This document shows positions 52,968 through 60,636 of a stretch of DNA of 64,000 bases, in pieces (the stretch's first letter is position 1; each line of letters starts with the position of its first letter). Below the pieces are notes generated by a model. It saw only the letters and a list, made by a program, of their open reading frames with translations, was not told the origin of the DNA and searched no databases. Origin of the DNA: Psychroserpens sp. SPM9. GTDB taxonomy: Bacteria > Bacteroidota > Bacteroidia > Flavobacteriales > Flavobacteriaceae. A program made the translations under genes and the position numbers. The DNA is taken from positions 372,001 to 436,000 of the forward strand of contig NZ_JANZNR010000001.1 of assembly GCF_025153525.1 (NCBI RefSeq). The letters are read 5' to 3'.

Positions 52968-53726
52968 TTAGTTGGTCTTTAATTCATTATAGGTTTTGCT
53001 ATTTCGTCCTGTTTCTTCAGGATAGAATGACATCACAGCATCACTTTGAAATACAGTTTTTGTCTCTAAATCTAATGCCGACAATTTTCCTGTAAATGCA
53101 GCGCCAGTATCGACATTCCACACATTAATTGCATTCATAGGTTGATCTTGATTGAAATTAATAGTTGGTGTGTGGCCAATATAGATTTCATGGTAATGTT
53201 TTAATCGGTTTGGATACAATTCAGAATGCTTTTCAATGCGCTTATCCATCGTTAAAGCCATTTCCCAAAGCGTACGGTCAAAATAAAAATTCTCTTTATG
53301 CACTTCACGTTCTACACCATGCATCGATGTAAATCCTGCGTGAAGGAATAATCGGTTTTGAGCATCTATATGGTACAAATCCATATCCTCAAAAAAGTAC
53401 AAATGTTGTTTTTTATCGGCTTCGGAAAAGGTTGCATAACTTTCTATCGTCTCTTTACCGCCATGATTAAACCAAACACCATTGATATCGCCAGTGCGTA
53501 ACCATTGCTCACACCACACATCGTGATTGCCTTTGATAAAAACACAATCGTTGGTCTTTGAAAGTTCGATGATATACTGAATGACTTGAGCAGATTCGCT
53601 CCAACCATCTACATAATCGCCCATAAAAATGAGTTCATCATCTTTGGTAAGTTGCAGTCGTTCAAGCAGTTGTTTTAAGGCTTTTAATCCGCCATGAATA
53701 TCGCCTATGGCTAGTGTTCTTTTCAT
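52968..53726 (-). CDS. Calcineurin-like phosphoesterase (PPP/ApaH type)
   Basis: 252 aa with the full metal-site series: GDIHGGLKAL, MGDYVDGWSES, IKGNHDVW, LHAGF and YIGHTPTI. It resembles small bacterial Ser/Thr protein phosphatases of the PrpA type and diadenosine polyphosphate hydrolases. Its start overlaps the stop of the oxygenase gene (ATGA), so it is translationally coupled into the NAD/KptA operon. Substrates such as cyclic or 2'-phosphates are plausible but not shown. Confidence 0.88.
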   Translation of the reverse strand: MKRTLAIGDIHGGLKALKQLLERLQLTKDDELIFMGDYVDGWSESAQVIQYIIELSKTNDCVFIKGNHDVWCEQWLRTGDINGVWFNHGGKETIESYATFSEADKKQHLYFFEDMDLYHIDAQNRLFLHAGFTSMHGVEREVHKENFYFDRTLWEMALTMDKRIEKHSELYPNRLKHYHEIYIGHTPTINFNQDQPMNAINVWNVDTGAAFTGKLSALDLETKTVFQSDAVMSFYPEETGRNSKTYNELKTN

Positions 53727-54274
53727 GTGTCTAATTTATACATAACATCGGTTCGTAATACATATTTTATTCCTGAAATTATTTCTTTTCCTTCGTGACG
53801 TACAGGATGATGAAATACTAATGCCATTCCTGTTTTTGGTTTGACTGTTGCGATCTTTCTGAATTCTGTTTCTCCACCTTCAAAATCATCATTCAAGTAT
53901 ATTAAAAAGGATAGAATACTAAACTCGGTGTCGTTTCGTTCGTAACTTCCATCACGATGCATTTTAAAACGTTGACCCGCTTCGTATCGGTAAATCCTGA
54001 ACATTTCATTGAGTCCGATAGCAACACTAGAACCAATAGATTCTGGTACAAAGGGTTTTAGTTTTAACCATAAATCTTCAGCCAAATTTGTATCGAAAAA
54101 GAGCAATCTGTCGTTATTCCGAACCATTTTATTCATGACCTGATTGCCTTGCATATTGACTTTAGCTTCTTCGAAATTTTGCAATTCAGCTTTTTCAATA
54201 TAATTTGAACATGCCTCAACTGACAAGAAATCATCAACTGTAAATATTTGCGGATGTAGATCTATCTTTTTCAT
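53723..54274 (-). CDS. 2-oxoglutarate/Fe(II)-dependent oxygenase (prolyl 4-hydroxylase type)
   Basis: 183 aa. The iron triad is H106-x-D108 (FKMHRDGSY) and H160 (PVRHEGK), with a basic 2-oxoglutarate-binding residue in the IKYVLRTD stretch. The beta-barrel segment LIYLNDDFEGGETEF is typical of prolyl hydroxylase-like enzymes. It is 1 bp after kptA and overlaps the phosphatase gene. The target (protein, nucleotide or RNA) is not predictable. Confidence 0.9.
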   Translation of the reverse strand: MKKIDLHPQIFTVDDFLSVEACSNYIEKAELQNFEEAKVNMQGNQVMNKMVRNNDRLLFFDTNLAEDLWLKLKPFVPESIGSSVAIGLNEMFRIYRYEAGQRFKMHRDGSYERNDTEFSILSFLIYLNDDFEGGETEFRKIATVKPKTGMALVFHHPVRHEGKEIISGIKYVLRTDVMYKLDT

Positions 54275-54275
54275 T

Positions 54276-54824
54276 TTACTTAAATTCTATAAATGCAACA
54301 GGCACATGATTGGTAAGCCATACGTTATTTTCTGAACAAAAAAACGCAAATCCTTTCTTATGCATCTCGCCTGACGCTATTTTTAAAATAATGGCATTAC
54401 CTCGCCGACTTCCGACTTTAGTAGCCGTTTCTAAATCTTCAGATAAATGGACATGTTGCCTACTTCGTTTTTGTAATCCTGTTTGTTGAATTGAACTTAT
54501 AAATTTTTCTACAGTACCATGGTATAAAAATTCAGGTGGTTTTATGGCTTCTAATTGTAGATCTACAGTCTTAACCGAATGACCTTGACTTGCTCTAATC
54601 ATTGATTTATCATCATTAAATGCAAAACGTTGTTTATCATTGGTTGCTACGACTTCGGCTAATTCTTCCGAAGAAAAATTCATATGTCTCGTTCGCGCTT
54701 TTTCGATTAATTCATCAATATTAGCCCAACCGTTAGCATTTAACTGTAAGTCAATATATTCTGGTCGATGCCTTAACACCAGACTCAAAAATTTACTTAT
54801 ATGTTTTTTGTCTTTGTCGGTCAT
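54276..54824 (-). CDS. kptA: RNA 2'-phosphotransferase (KptA/Tpt1)
   Basis: 182 aa. It removes an internal 2'-phosphate from RNA using NAD+, releasing nicotinamide and ADP-ribose 1'',2''-cyclic phosphate. Family motifs: ISKFLSLVLRHRPE with catalytic His/Arg, FLYHGT, and RSRQHVHLSEDLETA. Its start overlaps DUF4291 (ATGA). In bacteria its natural RNA substrate is unclear. Being in an operon with nicotinamide salvage makes direct recycling of its product likely. Confidence 0.95.
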   Translation of the reverse strand: MTDKDKKHISKFLSLVLRHRPEYIDLQLNANGWANIDELIEKARTRHMNFSSEELAEVVATNDKQRFAFNDDKSMIRASQGHSVKTVDLQLEAIKPPEFLYHGTVEKFISSIQQTGLQKRSRQHVHLSEDLETATKVGSRRGNAIILKIASGEMHKKGFAFFCSENNVWLTNHVPVAFIEFK

Positions 54825-55456
54825 TGCAATCGTAATCGTCGTTTCAAATTATCATCGGTTAGTACAAATGGATGTTCTTCAGGAACCAACAAGTGATCAA
54901 GTTGATTGTTTAAAACAAATTGATACTGCTCTTTTACAAAACCTGAAATATCTTCTATTTCTAAAATATCATCATTTGCATAGGCTTTAACTTCCGCTCC
55001 TCGAATTCCTATTTGTATTGCTCTTCGCTCAAGTTTTGCTCCATACGGATCATGATCCGGATCCCATTGTAATCGTATAGATGAGTTTTTCACCTGTTCT
55101 TGCCAGGCTTCTTTTGTTTTGTATATGTCTTTTTGAAAACTAGAATAAACGGCTTGTTTTAAGTAACGTTCAAAAGCTTCTCTTTTTAAATGTATCGCTA
55201 AAACAACTTCTTGTCCTTCTTTTTGTCCCCAACCATTTCTATACATCATCCATAAAAAATTAGGTTTGATCCATGTCATACGATTAAGACTAAACGCACC
55301 TCCAAAACATTGATGTTGCACTGCAAAGCTCCCTATTTCTGGCCTATAGGATTGGTATACAACAATTTCTTTATCATTGTATTGCGCCATGATATGATGA
55401 CCTGTTTGCGGCCAATCTTTTAGTTGTTTTATATAAGGTTTTATTTTGAGTTTCAT
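54821..55456 (-). CDS. DUF4291 protein
   Basis: 211 aa, single domain, no signal peptide. The characteristic stretches are IMAQYNDKEIVVYQSYRPEI and NRMTWIKPNFLWMMYRNGWG, followed by an acidic/basic RLQWDPDHDPYGAKLERRAI segment. Function of the family is not known to me. It overlaps both neighbours by 4 bp (prs upstream, kptA downstream), so its product is made together with an NAD-consuming RNA enzyme and may act on the same substrate or product. Confidence 0.88.
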   Translation of the reverse strand: MKLKIKPYIKQLKDWPQTGHHIMAQYNDKEIVVYQSYRPEIGSFAVQHQCFGGAFSLNRMTWIKPNFLWMMYRNGWGQKEGQEVVLAIHLKREAFERYLKQAVYSSFQKDIYKTKEAWQEQVKNSSIRLQWDPDHDPYGAKLERRAIQIGIRGAEVKAYANDDILEIEDISGFVKEQYQFVLNNQLDHLLVPEEHPFVLTDDNLKRRLRLQ

Positions 55457-56292
55457 TGTAATAATTCTTTTAATGTTATCTGCACAATACCATCTTCTTG
55501 TAAATCTTTAAAACTATCGGTCGTATACATGGTAGTGAAATGTTGATTTAACACGCTAACGCCTTTATTAAAAATACCATGACTTACTGCCAGATATAAA
55601 CGACCCGCATTTTTCGTTTTGAGTTCTTCAGCTAAACCGATAAATGTTCCGCCGCCATCACAAATATCATCAACGATAAGACAATCTTTTCCGAAGAGAT
55701 CATCTTCATAAACTTTAAAGCCTTCAAGTTTTCCGTTTTTGACATTGCGTTTTTTAGAACATTCGACAACAGGTAAACCGCCTAAAAATTCAGACACCTT
55801 ATAAATCTTTTTTAAAGCACCTCCATCTGGTGAAATGAGAATAACTTCAGAATTAATATCTTTTATCACCTGCTCAATAAACTTATAATTTGAAATCACT
55901 TTACAATTGTTGAGTAAAGCTGGTGCGACTTCAGAATGCGGATCAAAAATGGTAACCGATTCTAAATTCAGGCCATTAATCATATCAGCATACACCTTAA
56001 CCGACAAACTTTCTCCTGGAATCATAACACGATCCTGACGTGCAGCTGGCATATATGGCAACAACAAATGAATGCGTTTGATAGCCATTCTGCGTAAAGC
56101 ATCAACAGCAATTACTAATAATCCCAAATCATTAAATGACTGGATTCTTGTAGTTACTGAAACCTCATCAATACCATTTAAATTGGAAAGGATTTTGATA
56201 TGTGGCTCACCTCCTGAAAAGGTAAAACTTTCAAACTGAATCGTGTGCTCTTGTCCTAAAGGCTGAAACGAAGGGTCTAAATTTAAAATCAT
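55453..56292 (-). CDS. prs: Divergent ribose-phosphate pyrophosphokinase (PRPP synthetase-like)
   Basis: 279 aa, shorter than housekeeping Prs (about 310-320 aa). Conserved parts are LLPYMPAARQDRVM, FDPHSEVAPALL, the flexible-loop basic residues in ECSKKRNVKNGK, and the PRPP loop LIVDDICDGGGTF. It would supply PRPP for the nicotinamide enzyme in the same operon. The divergence and pairing also fit the ADP-ribose pyrophosphate synthetase of phage NARP1 pathways, which is usually annotated as Prs; sequence reading alone does not decide. Confidence 0.85.
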   Translation of the reverse strand: MILNLDPSFQPLGQEHTIQFESFTFSGGEPHIKILSNLNGIDEVSVTTRIQSFNDLGLLVIAVDALRRMAIKRIHLLLPYMPAARQDRVMIPGESLSVKVYADMINGLNLESVTIFDPHSEVAPALLNNCKVISNYKFIEQVIKDINSEVILISPDGGALKKIYKVSEFLGGLPVVECSKKRNVKNGKLEGFKVYEDDLFGKDCLIVDDICDGGGTFIGLAEELKTKNAGRLYLAVSHGIFNKGVSVLNQHFTTMYTTDSFKDLQEDGIVQITLKELLQ

Positions 56293-56294
56293 TT

Positions 56295-56364
56295 GCGTTA
56301 ATTTTACACAAATGTAAATCGAATAAATGTATTGACAAAATATTTTGCGTAATATTTACACAAA
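56295..56364. promoter_or_regulatory. Direct and inverted repeats in the prs promoter, probable Nudix-regulator operator
   Basis: Two near-identical 18-mers (56295-56312 and 56347-56364, 15/18 matches) share GCGT and TTTACACAAA. The first overlaps a perfect inverted repeat TTTACA-CAAA-TGTAAA (56303-56318). A related sequence lies upstream of the regulator gene at 57054-57078. The shared core is TACATTTGTGT on the minus strand. Confidence 0.55.
56309..56338 (-). promoter_or_regulatory. Promoter of prs (flavobacterial consensus)
   Basis: On the minus strand TACATTTG (56309-56316) matches TAnnTTTG exactly and a TTG (56336-56338) lies 19 bp upstream. The start codon is about 17 bp downstream of the -7 element. 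It lets prs and the following five genes be transcribed separately from the regulator gene. Confidence 0.6.
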
Positions 56365-57048
56365 CTTAATATCGAAATAAAATCCGTCGTCTAATAACGC
56401 ATCATATTTTTGCTTATTAAACTTGAAGAGTTTTGCAGGTCTTCCGCTTCCTACCTGTTGAATTTTATCGGTTGCTTCTACAAAGCCGAAGCTCATAATT
56501 TTTTTTCTGAAATTACGACGGTCGATGTCTTGACCTAAAATAGTAGTGTACAAATGTTCTAAATCTGAAAACGGAAATTCTTTACTCAGTAAGTCAAACC
56601 CAATAGGCTGATATAATAATTTACTTTTGAGGCGTTTTTCTGCTGTTTGAAAAATGATATTATGATCAAAGGCCAGTTTTGGTAAGTCATTTACAGGAAA
56701 CCATTGGGCTTCATCGGCATCGGTATCGGCTTTGATTTTAAAATGGTTGGGACGCACTAAGCCAAAATAACTCACAGAAATTACTCGGTTTCTGGGGTCA
56801 CGTTTTGGCTTTCCAAAGGTATACAACTGTTCTAAGTAATCTATGGTGACACCTGTTTCTTCCTTTAACTCGCGTTTTACAGCAGTTTCTAATGCTTCAT
56901 TTTCCAGCACCAAACCGCCTGGTAAAGCCCAGATATTCTTGTAAGGTTCTACACCTCTTTTGATTAATAAAACCGATAAGTTTCCTTTAGATTCGTAACC
57001 AAAAACAACGGCATCGACTGCCACTTTGATTTCTTGTTGTAAGGCCAT
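56356..57048 (-). CDS. nrtR: Nudix-domain transcriptional regulator (NrtR-like)
   Basis: 230 aa. The N-terminal Nudix domain has an intact box (GLVLENE-x7-RELKEETGV, about residues 42-64). The C-terminal part is a winged helix (about residues 150-230, with DRRNFRKKIMSFGFVEA and GSGRPAKLFKF), the layout of NrtR, which represses NAD genes and is released by ADP-ribose. It is first in the NAD/KptA operon. Other Nudix-wHTH regulators control sugar use in Bacteroidetes, so the NAD role rests on context. Confidence 0.85.
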   Translation of the reverse strand: MALQQEIKVAVDAVVFGYESKGNLSVLLIKRGVEPYKNIWALPGGLVLENEALETAVKRELKEETGVTIDYLEQLYTFGKPKRDPRNRVISVSYFGLVRPNHFKIKADTDADEAQWFPVNDLPKLAFDHNIIFQTAEKRLKSKLLYQPIGFDLLSKEFPFSDLEHLYTTILGQDIDRRNFRKKIMSFGFVEATDKIQQVGSGRPAKLFKFNKQKYDALLDDGFYFDIKFV

Positions 57049-57053
57049 TTTAT

Positions 57054-57078
57054 TTTGTGTACTATGAACACAAATGTA
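57054..57078 (-). promoter_or_regulatory. Promoter/operator of the Nudix regulator gene
   Basis: TTTGTGT (57054-57060) and ACACAAA (57068-57074) form a perfect 7-bp inverted repeat. The minus-strand -7 match TACATTTG (57071-57078) overlaps it. No TTG is found at ideal spacing. The shared core with the prs promoter suggests autoregulation. Confidence 0.5.
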
Positions 57079-57195
57079 GCGATTTTAAAAGAGATGAGAT
57101 TGATCAAAAAGATATTTACGAGTAAAACAAACTTCAAGCGAAACTCTTATACATGCATAAAGCTGCTGTAATTGAACAAAATAATTAATATGATT

Positions 57196-57215
57196 ATCCC
57201 GTTCTTCAACGGGAT
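57196..57215. terminator. Hairpin in repeat copy 1
   Basis: ATCCCGTT and AACGGGAT with a CTTC loop, an 8-bp stem followed by TTTAATT on the plus strand. It could act as a weak terminator for the minus-strand gene upstream. Confidence 0.5.
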
Positions 57216-57303
57216 TTAATTCGACCAGCAAAACAAACTTCGAGCGAAGCTCTCACACATGCATGAAGTTGCTGTAATTGAACAAAATACTTAATGTGAT
57301 TTG

Positions 57304-57323
57304 ATCCCGTTCTTCAACGGGAT
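57304..57323. terminator. Hairpin in repeat copy 2
   Basis: Same 8-bp stem and CTTC loop as at 57196, kept unchanged although the surrounding repeat has diverged. Confidence 0.5.
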
Positions 57324-57336
57324 TTAATTCGACCGG

Positions 57337-57372
57337 CAAAACAAACTTCGAGCGAAGCTCTCGTTTGTTTTG
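57337..57372 (-). terminator. Hairpin just after the POTRA/Omp85-like gene
   Basis: CAAAACAAAC (57337-57346) pairs with GTTTGTTTTG (57363-57372), and an inner CTTCG/CGAAG palindrome sits between. It starts 8 bp after the stop codon of the minus-strand barrel gene and ends in a T-rich arm, so it can terminate that transcript. Confidence 0.6.
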
Positions 57373-57379
57373 GGTCTCA

Positions 57380-58639
57380 TTAAAAGTACTGACCAATGCC
57401 AAACACCAATCCTTGGGTAGAACTATCTGTAATTCCTATTCCGTAATCGATTCTAAAAATGGCATTAAAGATTCTTTTATGAATAAACCGGAGTCCGATA
57501 CCAGGATACACGCGAATGTTTTGGGATTCGCTAAAATCACCAAAATCACCGCCTGGATTTCGCCAGCTTCCGGCATCAATAAAGGCATTGCCTTGTAATG
57601 AGAACCATCCTTTTTCGTATAAAGTTTGACGGTATTCGGTATTTAATACGATCGCAGCAGTACCACGATCGATGGTATTACCAACACCTCGTATATTTAA
57701 ATTATTATCTACGGAAAATGGTGCAAATGGCGTGTCGTTATTTGTAGCAACTCCTAATCGCAAACGGTTGGCCCAATTACCTTTCGTTCCGAAGCGTTTA
57801 AAATACTGAAAGTCATTCCATCCTATTAAAAAATCGGGTAATTGGTCTTCATTTCTGGATGTGACATATTGAAAATTAAAGATGCTTCTAAAGCCTTCTA
57901 CATATTGAAAATCGTAATCTAAAGAATTGTATTCGTAGATCAGTTTATACAATAATTTATGAACGCGTAATTGTTGTGGTACGTCTGGACTAGTCGCTCC
58001 AAATTTGTATTCGTAATCTTCGGTAAAATAATTAACACCTAACTCAAAGCGATTATTAAAATTAAGCTGAAATAAAGCCAGTACTTCGGTAGAGTTATTA
58101 TTATATTTATAATCTGCAGTTGTATTATCAAAAAACACTGGTTCTTGAGTAGTTAAATCCTGATAATTAACTGCCAGACCTAATTGTCTTGAAAACAAGT
58201 ATGGCGCTCTAAAATTTAAGGCATAGGAACTGTAAATATCTTTCTGGTAAAATCCTCCAAAGGTCATATTTTGACCAAAAAGATTAAACTCATACAAGCC
58301 TAAACGATAGGCAAATTCGTCATCATTAGTTGTATATACATTCGCTGAAGGAATAATGGTAAAATTTTCTTCTATATTATAAAACACATTGTAGCTATTG
58401 TCTCCTGCTGGAAAGACCTGATAATATGCATGTGCAATTGATGGCAGTCGTTTAAGGAGTTTGATATCGGCTTCAATAACTGAAGAGTCGAGAACAACGC
58501 CTGCCTTTATATTTGATATTTTTTTTACAAAAGCAGTTTTAAGTTTTTTATTCCCTTGTACTTTTAAATCGGCTACTTTATATTCTTGGGCGTGAGCAAA
58601 AGTGAGGCACAGAAGTGCGACAGTGATAAGTTGTTTCAT
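57380..58639 (-). CDS. POTRA-domain outer-membrane barrel protein (Omp85/surface-antigen type)
   Basis: 419 aa from the ATG at 58639, where MKQLITVALLCLTFAHAQ gives a clear signal peptide. The open frame continues 84 codons upstream into the neighbouring gene and is not coding there. After the signal there is one POTRA-like domain (VADLKVQGNKKLKTAFVKKI), then a barrel with VYPGIGLRFIHKRIFNAIFR and a C-terminal phenylalanine. It is smaller than BamA; it may insert or export outer-membrane or surface proteins. Confidence 0.85.
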   Translation of the reverse strand: MKQLITVALLCLTFAHAQEYKVADLKVQGNKKLKTAFVKKISNIKAGVVLDSSVIEADIKLLKRLPSIAHAYYQVFPAGDNSYNVFYNIEENFTIIPSANVYTTNDDEFAYRLGLYEFNLFGQNMTFGGFYQKDIYSSYALNFRAPYLFSRQLGLAVNYQDLTTQEPVFFDNTTADYKYNNNSTEVLALFQLNFNNRFELGVNYFTEDYEYKFGATSPDVPQQLRVHKLLYKLIYEYNSLDYDFQYVEGFRSIFNFQYVTSRNEDQLPDFLIGWNDFQYFKRFGTKGNWANRLRLGVATNNDTPFAPFSVDNNLNIRGVGNTIDRGTAAIVLNTEYRQTLYEKGWFSLQGNAFIDAGSWRNPGGDFGDFSESQNIRVYPGIGLRFIHKRIFNAIFRIDYGIGITDSSTQGLVFGIGQYF

Positions 58640-58703
58640 GTGACTGATTATTACGGTAATTGGTCGGTCACATTGTATTTCCTTACGTAAAAAGTAATGA
58701 AAT

Positions 58704-59699
58704 TTACTGTCTTGAATAAAAGGATTGAATAACCGTCTCTGCAGGTTTATTTTGCGGCGTAAATTGGTTGTCATTTTCACCACCAACCCTATCATGAGCG
58801 TGAAACCATTTCCAAACAAAGCCTCCAGCAAACCAGTCTTCATTCCAGAATTCTTCAAATAAAGCTTGTGTAGCATTGGCTTGGCCTTCAAAATTTAAAG
58901 ATTCAATTTTGTGGTCACTAACCCAAGGTTCTTTTCCTGTAAAATCCATACTACGATAGCCATATTCGGTGAACAAAATGGGTTTGTTATGTTTTTCTGA
59001 AAGGGATTTAATGATGGCTTTATGAACTTTCCATCCGGCTTTACAATCTGCAACACTTGGCGTTTGTTTATCACTTACAGGAAAGTAGGCGTCAACACCA
59101 ATAAAATCGACAGCGCTCCAAAATGGCGTGCGTTTAAATTCGTCCCAATTGGCGGCATAAGTTAATTTTCCTTTATAAACAGTTTTTATTTTTTTAATGA
59201 GATTATGCCAGTAATCGGGACGCTCTTTAATGAAGTTTTCTAATTCGGTTCCAATACATAAAATTTCGGCCTTGGTTTCCTGAGCTAATTCGGCATATTC
59301 TAAAATAAAACTCGAATAGGAATCCTCAAATGCTTTCCAATCGGCTTCACTAGTCATTTTTATAAAACCTGTAAATTCCCCATGTCGAATCCAAATTTGG
59401 GGTTTCACCATGATTTTAATCTGTTTTTTTCTGAGCTCTTCAATGTACTGTTTACCTCCAGATCGCGTTTCACCAAACCATTGGCGATTGGTATTATGAA
59501 CAATTTCGGGATGATCTATACTTTTAACAAAGCCAAAAGGCATAATTGCAGCATAATTAGCGCCTACCTGAACGACAGGATTGGTATGCACTTCGGAAAC
59601 AGCATCACGAGAAGCCACAAAACTTACACCGTTAATTTTCGCTTGCTGAGCAGCACATGATGAGAGGATACAACATAAAAAAAGGAGTCTAAAAATCAT
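58704..59699 (-). CDS. GH113-like glycoside hydrolase lipoprotein
   Basis: 331 aa. The signal ends CCILSSCAAQQ with a lipobox Cys. It has a TIM-barrel clan A layout: acid/base candidate in ILCIGTELENF, then FIGVDAYFPVS and nucleophile candidate in ILFTEYGYRS, then FVWKWFHAHD. This matches GH113 mannanase-type proteins. No SusCD is nearby on this strand, so the glycan target is unknown. Confidence 0.85.
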   Translation of the reverse strand: MIFRLLFLCCILSSCAAQQAKINGVSFVASRDAVSEVHTNPVVQVGANYAAIMPFGFVKSIDHPEIVHNTNRQWFGETRSGGKQYIEELRKKQIKIMVKPQIWIRHGEFTGFIKMTSEADWKAFEDSYSSFILEYAELAQETKAEILCIGTELENFIKERPDYWHNLIKKIKTVYKGKLTYAANWDEFKRTPFWSAVDFIGVDAYFPVSDKQTPSVADCKAGWKVHKAIIKSLSEKHNKPILFTEYGYRSMDFTGKEPWVSDHKIESLNFEGQANATQALFEEFWNEDWFAGGFVWKWFHAHDRVGGENDNQFTPQNKPAETVIQSFYSRQ

Positions 59700-59736
59700 A
59701 TATAAAATGTTTTGACTCCTAATTTACTACTAATCA

Positions 59737-60606
59737 CTAAAACAAGGCTCTTAAGCCTATGTTAAATGTTTGTCCGAGACCCGTATTATTCCCGCGAACA
59801 AAGTTGGTATATAAGGTCTCAATATTTAGTACTTTGGTTAACTGATACTTTGCACCACCGCCAACAGCTGTAAAATCTTGTTCAAAATCATTACCTGTAT
59901 CAATGCGTTGTGAGTGTTGTACTAGTCCTAAAATGGTAAATTTCTGACTTGGGAAATAGCTCAAGAACACACCAGGTGTTAACGACAAGCTATTATTAGC
60001 AAAGCTATCTTCTTTTTTTCCGAAGTTATATTCGGTATTTAACTCGGTAAACACTTGCCATTTGTCGCCTGGAAAGGTATAATCATAGAAAAATCGGTTT
60101 TGAAAAATAAATCCTTTTTGATCTAGAAACACACCATTTTCGGTTTCATTATCGACCAGTGGAATATGAAAAGCCGTTTGAATTGTAAAATTGCTTATAC
60201 TTTTAATCGGGTTAAATTTTACTGCAGGAGCAAAGGATGTAAATCCCGAACGTGCTGTTCCGCTTTCGCCATCAAAAGCAAATACATCTAGGGCATTTCG
60301 GTCATTTATCACATTAGATCGAAATTCTAAAAGCAGACCTATATTAAAGTTGCTTGAATTTGAAATCCCTGTAAAAATATCTACAGTCGATGTAAAAAAT
60401 GTTTGTCGTAGCTCAGTGCCTTCAGAAAATGTGCTTTCGGTTTGGGTATATAAGTTGTTAAACCATTTGATATCCCATTGGCCTTTATTTAATAATTTAG
60501 ATGGTGTATACTCTTGGATAACACTCTTTTCCTGATTAGATTTGTCTTGTGAAAACCCTGAAAAACTAAGACTTAGTGTAACTAAAAATGTGATTATTTT
60601 TTTCAT
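59737..60606 (-). CDS. Outer-membrane beta-barrel protein, unknown function
   Basis: 289 aa with a signal peptide ending SFSGFSQ. Alternating strands follow (FNIGLLLEFRSNV, WQVFTELNTEYNFG), with an aromatic terminus GLRALF, as in small outer-membrane channels. It lies 30 bp after the DUF547 gene in the same direction, so the two are probably one operon; the barrel may pass a substrate to the DUF547 protein. Confidence 0.8.
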   Translation of the reverse strand: MKKIITFLVTLSLSFSGFSQDKSNQEKSVIQEYTPSKLLNKGQWDIKWFNNLYTQTESTFSEGTELRQTFFTSTVDIFTGISNSSNFNIGLLLEFRSNVINDRNALDVFAFDGESGTARSGFTSFAPAVKFNPIKSISNFTIQTAFHIPLVDNETENGVFLDQKGFIFQNRFFYDYTFPGDKWQVFTELNTEYNFGKKEDSFANNSLSLTPGVFLSYFPSQKFTILGLVQHSQRIDTGNDFEQDFTAVGGGAKYQLTKVLNIETLYTNFVRGNNTGLGQTFNIGLRALF

Positions 60607-60636
60607 TTCAATTTTGTTTGGTTCTTTTAATATGAT

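Larger units (their letters stand above)
57124..57371. repeat. Imperfect tandem repeat, unit about 107 bp, 2.3 copies
   Basis: Copies start at 57124, 57230 and 57338, each opening with AAAACAAACTTC; spacings are 106 and 108 bp. Copies 1 and 2 are roughly 90% identical by eye. Each full unit has a CCCGTT-CTTC-AACGGG hairpin; copy 3 is cut short and forms its own hairpin. This accounts for most of the 331-bp gene-free stretch 57049-57379. Confidence 0.85.

Noticed and set aside
51467-57048. Phage origin of the NAD/KptA operon
   Set aside because: No integrase, structural genes, att sites or change of base use around it; genes on both sides look chromosomal.
57124-57371. CRISPR-like array
   Set aside because: The unit is about 107 bp, copies are near-identical along their length with no unique spacers, and only 2.3 copies exist; no cas genes.
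58640-58891. 84-codon N-terminal extension of the POTRA/Omp85-like frame
   Set aside because: It overlaps the neighbouring lipoprotein gene in another frame and lies before a perfect signal peptide at 58639.
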